DNA from: Candidozyma auris | Lineage: Eukaryota > Ascomycota > Pichiomycetes > Serinales > Metschnikowiaceae | Assembly: GCF_003013715.1 (NCBI RefSeq) | Contig: NC_072812.1 | Location: 248,001 to 312,000 of the forward strand | Length of the DNA stretch: 64,000 bases | Reading direction: 5' to 3' | Shown here: positions 30,675-39,759 of the stretch, in pieces | How the letters are laid out: each line of letters begins with the position of its first letter | How positions within the stretch are numbered: position 1 is the stretch's first letter | Notes under the pieces: generated by a model | The model's input: the letters and a program-made list of their open reading frames with translations, nothing else | What the model was told of the DNA's origin: nothing | Databases searched by the model: none | Made by a program: the position numbers and the translations under genes

Positions 30675-31643
30675 ATGTCACCGCTCCCTTTTCAACGGGG
30701 GAAGCATATCAAATATATCCAAGATCTCGACTCAAAGGCCACTAAGCAAACGTATGAGTATTGGCTTCTGGAACATCTTCGCCTCAATGGCTTGTACTGG
30801 GGTATCATGGCTTTGGATACGATGAACGCGTTAGATGCCTTGCCCCAAGATGAAGTGCTCCAATTTGTTGTAGGCTGTTACGACAAAGAGAAAGGAGGGT
30901 TTGCTCCATTTCCAGGCCATGACGCTCATATGCTTACGACTCTATCTGGTTTGCAGATCTTATTTATATATCGTCGCCTTGACTTGATTGAGGGAGAGAA
31001 GAGAGATAAGATCATCGACTTCGTCATGCAACAACGCTGCGCTGATGGCTCTTTTAAAGGTGATGCTTTTGGTGAAATAGATACAAGATTTGTATTCGCT
31101 GCCGTTTACATTCTTAAGATGTTGGGCAGACTAACACACGAAGTTGCAGAGGGAGCTACAGAATTTATCATGCGTTGCCGAAACTTCGATGGAGGTTTTG
31201 GACTACTACCAGGATCTGAATCACACGCTGCACAAGTATACACGAGTCTTGGAACATTAGCTATTTGCAAGAATTTGGATAGAATTGACAGCAAGACACC
31301 CAGCTGGCTCAGTGAAAGACAGGTTTTGCCATCGGGTGGTTTTAATGGAAGACCGGAGAAGCTTCCTGATGCCTGCTACAGCTGGTGGGTTCTACTGTCA
31401 CTCGAAATGTTGCAAAAATCACATTGGATTAATTTTGAGCTTCTTGAGAAATTCATATTAGAATGTCAAGATCTCGACGATGGTGGATTTGGCGATAGAC
31501 CCGATAATCAAACTGACGTTTATCACACCTGTTTTGCCATTTGTGGCTTGAGTTTGATGTACAGTGATAAGTATGGATTGAAACCGGTGGATCCAGTGTA
31601 TTGTATGCCCACAGAAATTACAAAATTATTACCGGATAATTAA
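30675..31643 (+). CDS. BET2: Bet2, beta subunit of Rab geranylgeranyltransferase (GGTase II)
   Basis: The product is 322 residues (S. cerevisiae Bet2 has 325). Prenyltransferase alpha-alpha barrel repeats run through it (GGFG, DGSF and GGFNGRP units). Zinc ligands are D232 and C234 (LPDACYSWW) and H284 (DVYHT). With Bet4 and the Rab escort protein it adds geranylgeranyl groups to Rab GTPases such as Ypt1 and Sec4. CTG codons 32 and 241 align with Thr/Ser and Ser in S. cerevisiae and human, supporting CTG = Ser. No earlier in-frame ATG fits. Confidence 0.96.
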   Translation: MSPLPFQRGKHIKYIQDLDSKATKQTYEYWLLEHLRLNGLYWGIMALDTMNALDALPQDEVLQFVVGCYDKEKGGFAPFPGHDAHMLTTLSGLQILFIYRRLDLIEGEKRDKIIDFVMQQRCADGSFKGDAFGEIDTRFVFAAVYILKMLGRLTHEVAEGATEFIMRCRNFDGGFGLLPGSESHAAQVYTSLGTLAICKNLDRIDSKTPSWLSERQVLPSGGFNGRPEKLPDACYSWWVLLSLEMLQKSHWINFELLEKFILECQDLDDGGFGDRPDNQTDVYHTCFAICGLSLMYSDKYGLKPVDPVYCMPTEITKLLPDN

Positions 31644-31708
31644 TAATCAGGTTTCTATATGGTACACAATACAAAAAGAGGAAAATGCTATATGCCTAAA
31701 ATGCTAGC

Positions 31709-33859
31709 TTATGCAGCTACCATCAACCCTGTATCCATCATCCAAATGTCACCGATTTTGTCAATTTCTTCGATTTGCTTATCCGTAAACTTGATGATTC
31801 TGCCCTCTATAACATTGCTCTTGGTCTCGCCATCTTCCTTATAGTAGCCGCCAAGGGATGAGTAGGCACACCAAAGATAGTTTTTACAATAGTTCATCAT
31901 GTGCCAAGCAGCCTCAGGCTCATGTTCAACGTTTACCGCTTTCTTACGGTTTCTATCAAACGGAGGAATGATGGCATGGGTAATCCTCATCTTTGATCTG
32001 AAAAATGTCTCAAATGCCTCGAGTGTCTTTAGATGACTGAAACGCTTCTTGCTCTCAAACTCGTCCTTTAGATTGGCGCCTTTGTCAACGTTACCACAAA
32101 ATCGGAATCCAGAGTTGAACCAGACAAGCGTCTGATTGTCTGTGTCACTGATGTGGCTTGGATGACAGGAGCAGAGTTCCTTAGATCGGAAGCTTTTGAC
32201 TTGGTTCACGTCCTTATGACGCTCTGTCTCTGGAGTGATCTCACCAACTGCAGCAGCAAAGTTGTCGTCAAACTCATAGTTTTCATCGCCCGCAAGCACG
32301 AGAGAAAGCCAAAATAATTCCTTGTCACCATAAAGACGCGCAGTGATTGGGTGATAGAAATTCAAGACTGACATCATAAACGGCTGAATGAAATGCTTCT
32401 TCCTGTTTATGACAACGAGGCCACTCTCCATGTAGTTCTCAAAACCAAGAAAAAACTCGTTATTCAAGGTTTTGTTCTGAATTTGATTGATGTTGAACAC
32501 GACAGCGTCATCGAGCGACGGCATTAGCTTGTGAAACAACACAGAGTTCTCTCTTTCCCGAAAATTAAATGTAGAGCGATCCTTGTAAAACATCGTTCCC
32601 GAATTGATGTACTTTTGGAGCGTGAATAAATAATCTGGCGACTGCAAAAGAATTGTGTCCGCGTCCAAGAAAATCATCTCCGCAAATGAGTTAAACAAAG
32701 TCGCCAAAATCTTGTTGGCAAAGCCATTGAACCTATTCAAAAACTCTGGTTCAACTGCTGGGCTTGCATCCACGAACCAAACATCCTGTGTTGGGTACCT
32801 CTCGAACTTGATTTTTGCAGCTTTCACAATATGCTGTCTGGACAAGTCACTAAGGTTGGAGTGATAAACAATTTGGATAGGATACTTATTTCCCAAGTAA
32901 CGAAGCACCTTTATAAGACGAATTGCATCGTCGACTTGGTCATTGTTGAAAGTCATCACAATGCCTTTACCATTAAGTCTTTTTTTGAACTCATTGAGAA
33001 AACACCCACGACTTTCATGGATTCTATAATCATTCCCAGGGAAGTAAGACTTTTCGCCGTTGGCACGAGTAAAGGTTGGATACTGCATCGTCAACCATGG
33101 AAACACTTTTGTCTCAACCTGGGAACACAGAAGCTTATTACGGTAAACAGAGCCATCCACCACTTCGTCTGGGTCTGCCAAGTAATCGACGTTGTGTTTC
33201 AAGAAATAGCGCTGTCTCTTGACATATGCTGTGTCATTACGCAGTATGGTTGCATCCTGTGACTGAATGTAGCACTTATCAAAGATTCTGACATGGGCCA
33301 AAAAGTCATGCAATATCTGTTCGGAGCTCTCCACCTCCTTCCAGAGTTTATTGTACTGGATACGCATGTCACTCTCTGTTGGAGGGTCAGGAGGGTCTCT
33401 TCCATCTGATTCGGCGGCTTTGACGTCCTTATTGTGCTCATCCATCTTCGACTTTTCGAACGACTCGAACAGCTGAAACGCCGTCTTGTCGTAGGAGATC
33501 TGCTCGTGAGGGTTGATCAACCAGTCAGGATTGCTCTTCTCCAAGTGATTGAAGTAAATCAGACAGCGATCGTCGAACAGGTGCTTCTTCAAGAAGTCGT
33601 ACATGCTGATGGAGTTGAGCACCTCGTCATAGGCAGATGATCTGGTGGTGATGTGGGACATGGTGGGATGCCTTTTGTGATACATGGAAAACACCTTGAA
33701 GAGCTCCTTGTGGGTGAGAGATTCCTTGCTTGTCGAGGGAATGTAGCCAGTGTCATGGGGCCTGATTGAAAACCACCACACACTCATGCACAAGAGCCAG
33801 GCAAGCACAAGGTATTTCCAGTAATAGGACCTGGCGTACAAGAGTCGCTGGATGGACAT
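31709..33859 (-). CDS. MNN1-family alpha-1,3-mannosyltransferase
   Basis: The product is 716 residues. A short cytoplasmic tail is followed by one signal anchor at about residues 16-32 (YLVLAWLLCMSVWWF), giving a type II Golgi protein. The glycosyltransferase domain has the metal-binding DAD motif at D399-D401 (FLDADTILL) and other MNN1-family landmarks (YMESGLVVINR, GDKELFW). Family members add terminal alpha-1,3-mannose to N- or O-linked glycans on the outside of the cell wall. Which paralogue (MNN1, MNT2, MNT3 or an MNN1x of CTG yeasts) cannot be decided. The stop is 66 bp from convergent BET2. Confidence 0.92.
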   Translation of the reverse strand: MSIQRLLYARSYYWKYLVLAWLLCMSVWWFSIRPHDTGYIPSTSKESLTHKELFKVFSMYHKRHPTMSHITTRSSAYDEVLNSISMYDFLKKHLFDDRCLIYFNHLEKSNPDWLINPHEQISYDKTAFQLFESFEKSKMDEHNKDVKAAESDGRDPPDPPTESDMRIQYNKLWKEVESSEQILHDFLAHVRIFDKCYIQSQDATILRNDTAYVKRQRYFLKHNVDYLADPDEVVDGSVYRNKLLCSQVETKVFPWLTMQYPTFTRANGEKSYFPGNDYRIHESRGCFLNEFKKRLNGKGIVMTFNNDQVDDAIRLIKVLRYLGNKYPIQIVYHSNLSDLSRQHIVKAAKIKFERYPTQDVWFVDASPAVEPEFLNRFNGFANKILATLFNSFAEMIFLDADTILLQSPDYLFTLQKYINSGTMFYKDRSTFNFRERENSVLFHKLMPSLDDAVVFNINQIQNKTLNNEFFLGFENYMESGLVVINRKKHFIQPFMMSVLNFYHPITARLYGDKELFWLSLVLAGDENYEFDDNFAAAVGEITPETERHKDVNQVKSFRSKELCSCHPSHISDTDNQTLVWFNSGFRFCGNVDKGANLKDEFESKKRFSHLKTLEAFETFFRSKMRITHAIIPPFDRNRKKAVNVEHEPEAAWHMMNYCKNYLWCAYSSLGGYYKEDGETKSNVIEGRIIKFTDKQIEEIDKIGDIWMMDTGLMVAA

Positions 33860-35480
33860 GCTAGCATATGAGGGAATGTATGGGCAATGGGGACTTGGAT
33901 TTGGATATGGACAGTATGACTAGGATGCCTCGACCTAATTGAGGTGAAGAGATGAACAGGAATCAGGCAAAGGTTGCGAGATGAAGAAGATGAAGAAAAA
34001 CGCCCTGTGACGAAGTAGTGAGGTGGAGGTTTAGGAAAATGCCAGGCTCGGGAGCAAGATCGTCAGGAGGCAAGAAGGACGAAAGTATAATAATAAAAAA
34101 ATCGCAGACTATCTTTGACGCAGCCCAGGTACGGGAGAACATTACCGGTGCGATAGTGCTTCGTTGGGCGCGATCAGCAAAAGAAAACAGCCAAGCACAC
34201 AAAACAAAGGAAGCAATGAAGAGAACTTCCAGCACAGGAAGCAAGAAAATAGATTTCAGATACAGGGGCCAAGGAGAATGACCCCTTGTGGGATATCTTG
34301 CCAACTTCTTGAAAAAACCGGCCAATCCTTTCAGTATACCTTTAGACCACTTATTGGTTCGGATTAATACTTATCTGAGTTTGCATATCCATTCTTAGCA
34401 AATGCCGTCGCAGGCAACAATGACGCCAGCGAACGGCTCCTCAGGGGGGTGGGTACTCGCGAGGGTAGGAGATGAGCGATTGTAAGCCTCCCGCGCAGCA
34501 GTTGGCTGGTTCCCCTACTCAGTCTGTCTGAATTCTCTCAAGTCTTCACTATCGGTCGTTCATACTTTATTTTGGCCTGTTCAAAGTTAAAGATGCAAGG
34601 GGCGGCGGGGTCTTGACTGAAGTGGTCCATGGTTGCGATATGCTTGTTACAGCGTATTGGGTGCGCATAGGAGAAAACGCCTACATTATCCCTTTTGCCA
34701 GACGGGGCGTCACTGAATGTAGGAAGAGGCATTGGGGACAGCGATCAAATGGGCAGTGGACCAGCCCAATTCAGATAAAATTTACGACCCTGAGATGCAA
34801 ATTTGCGGTCGTCTTCAAACCGTTTTGTGAGACACCAGTGTGCTTATGATTGTATAAAGCTGTGCGTAGGGGGGAGGGAGGGGCGTTCTTCTCTGGTCTT
34901 GTTGTCGTGAATGCATCAGCACCATGCTTTTAAAAATTGAATCTTGAGTTGGCAGAATACACGGCAATCAGTGATACCAGCTTTTCCCTTGTTCGTTGTT
35001 CTCTCGTAACTGAGGCTTATTTTGCAACCATTGTAGTTCAACAATGTCCGCATTGTCATGACGAGTAACACGTAGATACCGGCTTCGGCGTCACAATTGG
35101 TGATGATCTGAGAAGAGACCAGAAAAAAAAAGACGAAGAGCTGTATTAGAAACCTGAGATACTTTCAGGGGTTGTTCTTGCTTGTTTGGTTTTACGGTTT
35201 TACCATAATCGACTTGCAGGCGATAGCGAGAATGAGAGCATTGCGGCCAATGATGTTATTGAAGCGACTAAACAAATTGAATTCACGTAACTACGCTTTC
35301 AACTCTGCATGTTGACAGTTTTGAGAATCCAGCAGTTGTTTATCGGAATAAGCTTGGGTTTGTGGTAAAGCACAGCGAAATATCCCACGTGCTAGGATGC
35401 ACGTGCCATGAGTTGACCAAACTGAGGCTCTTTGGGATAGTTATTAGATCGGAGACATTGGAGCAAAATCTTCAACGCCA
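33860..35480. other. 1.6-kb divergent region between the mannosyltransferase and MDE1
   Basis: No gene is evident. The small ORFs (to 120 codons) have no family features. A G-rich stretch lies at about 34867-34886. A TTTTGCAACC element at 35020-35029 is a variant of the recurrent 10-mer. The last 100 bases carry two CACGTG boxes. Confidence 0.5.
35386..35405 (+). promoter_or_regulatory. two CACGTG boxes upstream of MDE1
   Basis: CACGTG at 35386-35391 and 35400-35405, 14 bp apart start to start, 76-95 bp upstream of the MDE1 ATG. CACGTG is the Cbf1 site that recruits Met4 to sulfur amino acid genes, which suits a methionine-salvage enzyme. Confidence 0.6.
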
Positions 35481-36233
35481 ATGTCCGAGTACTTCAACGA
35501 CTCTCCACAGCATCCTGCAAAACTTATTTGCGAGTTGTGTCGTTTGTTCTACGACAACAACTGGGTTACCGGCACGGGAGGTGGTATCTCCATTAGAGAT
35601 GTCGATGGACCAAACCCAAATATTGTATACATCGCTCCCTCAGGTATCCAGAAAGAGCGATTGAAGCCAAAGGAGATGTTTGTGGCTGAATTGCCTGGAA
35701 AGATCTTGCATACGCCGAACGACGAGTGCAACGGTCAACCATTGTCGGAAGATTTGGCGAAGGGCTTCCGCTACAAGCCATCAGCTTGTACGCCCCTTTT
35801 CTTAAGTTGCTACAACATGAGAGATGCTGGTGCTTGTATCCATACGCACTCGCAAAACGCTGTGATGGCCACTCTCATTTTCGAGGATAAGGTTGAGTTC
35901 AGTATGAGCCATATTGAACAAATCAAAGCTCTCCCCCAACTAGCGGCAAACCCTGAGACAGGTAAGATTGAGAAGGTTGGCAGCATGCAATACTATGATA
36001 CAATGGTTCTTCCCATTATTGAGAATACACCACACGAGGAGGATTTGACCGACACTTTGCAGAAAGCCATCAGGGACTATCCACAAGCCACTGCAGTTTT
36101 GGTGCGTCGCCATGGTATATATGTGTGGGGTGAGAACGTTTGGAAGGCCAAGGTGTATAACGAGGCAATCGACTATTTGCTTGAGTTGGCGATTAAAATG
36201 CACCAATTTGGCATCCCGCTAGTCAAAAAATAG
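35481..36233 (+). CDS. MDE1: Mde1, methylthioribulose-1-phosphate dehydratase
   Basis: The product is 250 residues (S. cerevisiae Mde1 has 244). It is a class II aldolase/adducin-fold enzyme. Zinc ligands are H121 and H123 (IHTHSQ) and H211 (RRHGIYVWG). Another landmark is the [11 protein letters not shown] loop near the N-terminus. It dehydrates methylthioribulose-1-phosphate to the diketo compound in cytosolic methionine salvage, recycling the methylthioadenosine left by polyamine synthesis. ATG 35481 precedes the conserved start [15 protein letters not shown] closely. Confidence 0.95.
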   Translation: MSEYFNDSPQHPAKLICELCRLFYDNNWVTGTGGGISIRDVDGPNPNIVYIAPSGIQKERLKPKEMFVAELPGKILHTPNDECNGQPLSEDLAKGFRYKPSACTPLFLSCYNMRDAGACIHTHSQNAVMATLIFEDKVEFSMSHIEQIKALPQLAANPETGKIEKVGSMQYYDTMVLPIIENTPHEEDLTDTLQKAIRDYPQATAVLVRRHGIYVWGENVWKAKVYNEAIDYLLELAIKMHQFGIPLVKK

Positions 36234-36297
36234 CTTTTATAGACAATGATAGATAGGATATGACAGGAAAATGAAAAACTCGAGATTATTGGACCGG

Positions 36298-36637
36298 TCA
36301 AAGTGGATTTCTTGTATTTTTTAGGTCGTCGCCTTTGACACTATTCCAGTTGATGTCTACCGACTCGTCGATTTCACCCACACAAACAACGCTACCGCCT
36401 CGTAGAAGGTAGACGCCCAATTGAAGTTCGTCATTTTCATCGTCTGGATAAATGACGCGTTCAATTGTCTGCGATATCACAAGATTGGTGGAATGGTCGA
36501 AGCTTTCTAGCTTGCCCTCGAAAAGACGGGCATCTGTAGTGATAATGCGAACTTTCTCTAGACTGTTAGTGAATTGTTAAGGTGCCAATTGTAAGGAACG
36601 TGTACATACTTCCTAGGAAATCTTTTAGGGATGACAT
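36298..36637 (-). CDS. LSM8: Lsm8, U6 snRNA-binding Lsm2-8 subunit (one intron)
   Basis: The gene is complement(join(36298..36557, 36610..36637)) and encodes 95 residues. The 52-bp intron has GTATGT, branch CACTAAC and acceptor TCTAG. Splicing gives MSSLKDFLGKKVRIITTDAR, the expected LSM8 start. The Sm1 motif (RLFEGKLESFDHSTNLVIS) and Sm2 motif (YLLRGGSVVCVGEID) are complete. Lsm8 defines the nuclear Lsm2-8 ring that binds the U6 3' end and promotes splicing. It is convergent with MDE1 (64 bp between stops). Confidence 0.95.
36558..36609 (-). other. LSM8 intron
   Basis: A 52-bp intron, GTATGT to TCTAG, branch motif ACTAAC. The acceptor G is seven bases past the branch motif. A nearer CAG is not used because it would leave an in-frame TAG. 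Confidence 0.92.
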
Positions 36638-37841
36638 TGTACGGGGTGGTTGAGATGTTGATACACTAAGAAAATGCCTACAGCTACAGTGCGCACGTGA
36701 CTGAGAGGCCACTAGTAGGCACCTCAGAACGACGTCTCTGCAAAAAAAAATGGACTCACATCGAAACGTGATTTGAACTAAGTGTGAATGTAGACCGAAA
36801 ATTTGGCATGTGAGTGACAGGATAAGTGATCCACAGTGGAACGTCTATTGACGATCGCTCGACTAAGGTAGTATCGCGAAATTATCTTGAAGTAGAGTGA
36901 GTACTTATTTCCAAAGCGCCAATATACCGTTGGAAATAGACGATGTTGACATATCAATCGAAATTTCCATTATAAAAGGACAAGAAGATCACTGAATCTG
37001 TGACAACATAAATACCACAAATTTGCATAAATAGATTATATATAGTGCAGACTTGTAGAGTTCGTTACACCGAGTAGCTACGACTCTAACTACGCTCCCA
37101 ATAAAGCGTGCTATAATAGAAACACTGTCTCGGCATCGTTCGACCATAAGAGTCCCTTGTTGCCATAAACATAGGTGTAACTCCTATATATTAATTTGCT
37201 TCATGGAATGTATATTCTTTATAATGAATGGCTGCAAAATAGCCGAGATTTTCTAAAAAACCAGCTTAAAAAACGTTGCTCAGTTCAATGGCCACAAAAG
37301 TGATAATTATGGCCCATTAGACAAGGTTACCTCTACTACCCTTGGACACCTTGCACAAGGCTCGTCTCACTGATTGCCAGCTTCCGTTAACGACTTCAGT
37401 CTTCTACGCTTTACTCAACTTGGGCTCTTCAACCTGGCCTCGGAATAACCAGTGTGTCCGTGAACGGCAGCAACACGCGATACACGTGACCATTCTTAGA
37501 CGTTCTCTTGCGTCGCCCTTACAAAATCGCACCTGCCTCTACGTTTTTCCGAGAATCGCACGTTTCTTTTTCGCTTTCTGTTTCCACATCCGCGGCGACC
37601 ACTGGCACTGTCAAGCAGTGAGTCACAAAAACTCGTTTTATAGCGATTTTCGCCCCATTTATATGACCAAATCTCACCTCATTTGCCTCAAATGCATCGC
37701 ACCTTCGGTGCGATCTCGCTGCAGAGTGGATGCAAAATTCTTGACTAACTGTAGCTGAAGTCTTTGCATGCTAAACTTATAAAAGATTTTCGTCAACCTC
37801 TTTCTTCTTCTTCTTCTGTACAATTTCACCATTTTTAATAC
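36638..37841. promoter_or_regulatory. 1.2-kb upstream region of the plus-strand permease
   Basis: AT-rich DNA with no gene. It contains GATAAG at 36821-36826, a CACGTG at about 37481-37486, the variant element GGCTGCAAAA at 37230-37239 and a possible LTR remnant at about 36932-37170. A CTT-repeat pyrimidine tract (37799-37818) precedes the ATG. Confidence 0.45.
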
Positions 37842-39569
37842 ATGACTCTTTCAAACAAGGAGTCTGGCGATTCAGCTAGCACTTATGCATATGAGGCACA
37901 GGAGACCTCTTCGAGATGGCGGTCCTTCAAGGATTCCTTCAAGGCTGCTGACACCGTCACCGCCGATGATTTTTCAGACAACGAATTGGACGTTGTGCAA
38001 AGAGCAAACCAGAACGCTAAGAACTCTCAGCTCTCCAGAAGATTAAAGAATAGACACCTACAAATGATAGCCATTGGTGGATCCATTGGCACCGGTTTGT
38101 TCGTCGGGTCTGGGTCCGCTTTGGCCACAGGTGGTCCAGGCGGTATAGTATTGGCTTGGGTGATCACTGCTACTTCTATCTACACCACGATGCAAGGTTT
38201 AGGTGAGCTCAGTACCGCATTTCCGATCAGTGGAGGCTTCAACATATACGCTACAAGGTTTCTTGAGCCTGCAATAGGCTTCGCAGTAGGTTGGAATTAC
38301 TTCATGCAATTCTTTGTCTTGCTTCCGTTGGAATTGGTGGCTGCTTCCATCTCCATTAAGTACTGGAACTCCGAGCTAAACCCTGATATATTTGTTGCCA
38401 TTTTCTGGGTCGTGGTATTCCTTATCACGATGATGGGTGTTCGCTGGTATGGAGAAGCCGAGTTTATTTTCTGCTTGATCAAGGTTGTTACCGTCATTGG
38501 ATTCATCATTTTGGGAGTTGTGCTTATTTGTGGCGGTGGGCCTACCAAGGACTTTGTTGGTGGAAGATACTGGAGGCATCCAGGTGCCTTCGCTCACGGC
38601 TTCAAAGGTGTCTGTTCCGTGTTCGTCACTGCCGCATTCTCCTTCGGTGGAACTGAAATGATCAGTTTGGGAGCTGCTGAGGCCGCCAATCCAAGTAAGG
38701 CTATCCCGCAGGCTATCAAGCAGGTTTTTTACAGAATCATTATTTTTTACTTCGGGACCATTATCGTTATCGCTACCCTCGTTCCATACAACGATCATCG
38801 ACTTTTGAATGCTGAATCTAGTGTTGATGCAACAGCTTCTCCATTTGTCATAGCTATCGTCAACGGAGGCATCAAAGGGTTGCCTTCTGTGATTAATGCA
38901 GTCATTTTGATTGCTGTGTTGTCTGTTGGTAATGCATCCGTTTACGCATGCTCTCGTTCGCTTAATTCGCTCGCCGAACAAGGCATGGCTCCGAAGTGGA
39001 CTGGATATGTTGACAGAGCCGGTCGTCCTCTCGTTGCAATCATCGTAACTAACATTTTCGGACTTTTCGCTTTCATTGCTGCTTCCGACAAACAGACGGA
39101 GGCTTTTAACTGGTTGCTTGCTTTGAGTGGTCTTTCCTCCATCTTCACTTGGATGTCCATCAATATGGCCCATATTCGTTTCAGATACGCCATGAAGGCA
39201 CAAGGCAGATCCTTGGACGAATTGGCCTTTAAGTCTTCCATTGGAGAGCTTGGATCGTGGTACGGATTTCTCATCAACTTTCTTGTGCTTATTGCTCAGT
39301 TCTGGTTGTCCTTATTTCCCATTGGGGCTGCTCCGAATGCCTCCGATTTCTTCCAAGGCTACTTGGGTTTTCCGGTCGTTCTCATCAGTTGGATCGGGTA
39401 CAAGATTTATTCAAAGAACATGAGAATGTACATTCCTGCTGATGAGATTGACGTGGACTCTGGTCGCAGTGTTGTTGACACTGATCTAATCAAGCAAGAG
39501 GAAGAGGAAGAACAGGCCAGACGTGCCCAAATGCCGTGGTACAAATGGATCATTGGATTCATCTTTTAG
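37842..39569 (+). CDS. amino-acid permease (AAP/YAT family, GAP1-AGP type)
   Basis: The product is 575 residues with 12 predicted membrane segments. The signature start of TM1 is clear ([20 protein letters not shown]), as are [24 protein letters not shown] and the [21 protein letters not shown] block of TM8. The N-terminal cytoplasmic tail is Ser/Lys/Glu-rich. The C-terminal tail ends in an acidic run and [10 protein letters not shown] rather than the Cys of Gap1. It imports amino acids with protons across the plasma membrane; specificity cannot be read from the sequence. It is convergent with a paralogue whose stop lies 190 bp away. Confidence 0.93.
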   Translation: MTLSNKESGDSASTYAYEAQETSSRWRSFKDSFKAADTVTADDFSDNELDVVQRANQNAKNSQLSRRLKNRHLQMIAIGGSIGTGLFVGSGSALATGGPGGIVLAWVITATSIYTTMQGLGELSTAFPISGGFNIYATRFLEPAIGFAVGWNYFMQFFVLLPLELVAASISIKYWNSELNPDIFVAIFWVVVFLITMMGVRWYGEAEFIFCLIKVVTVIGFIILGVVLICGGGPTKDFVGGRYWRHPGAFAHGFKGVCSVFVTAAFSFGGTEMISLGAAEAANPSKAIPQAIKQVFYRIIIFYFGTIIVIATLVPYNDHRLLNAESSVDATASPFVIAIVNGGIKGLPSVINAVILIAVLSVGNASVYACSRSLNSLAEQGMAPKWTGYVDRAGRPLVAIIVTNIFGLFAFIAASDKQTEAFNWLLALSGLSSIFTWMSINMAHIRFRYAMKAQGRSLDELAFKSSIGELGSWYGFLINFLVLIAQFWLSLFPIGAAPNASDFFQGYLGFPVVLISWIGYKIYSKNMRMYIPADEIDVDSGRSVVDTDLIKQEEEEEQARRAQMPWYKWIIGFIF

Positions 39570-39759
39570 GTTGAGCACCTTGTATATTATATCATAAAAC
39601 TGGACACGACTTTCACGAACTTTATAGATCTACATAATCTGATCAATAATATCTTTTATTTTGAAGGTATTTTACAAGTCGGTTTGAGAACTGAATGGAC
39701 GAAAACAATTAATTGAAAGCATCCCGGCTTTCAAAGGCGCTGAGGCATTTATAATTCGT

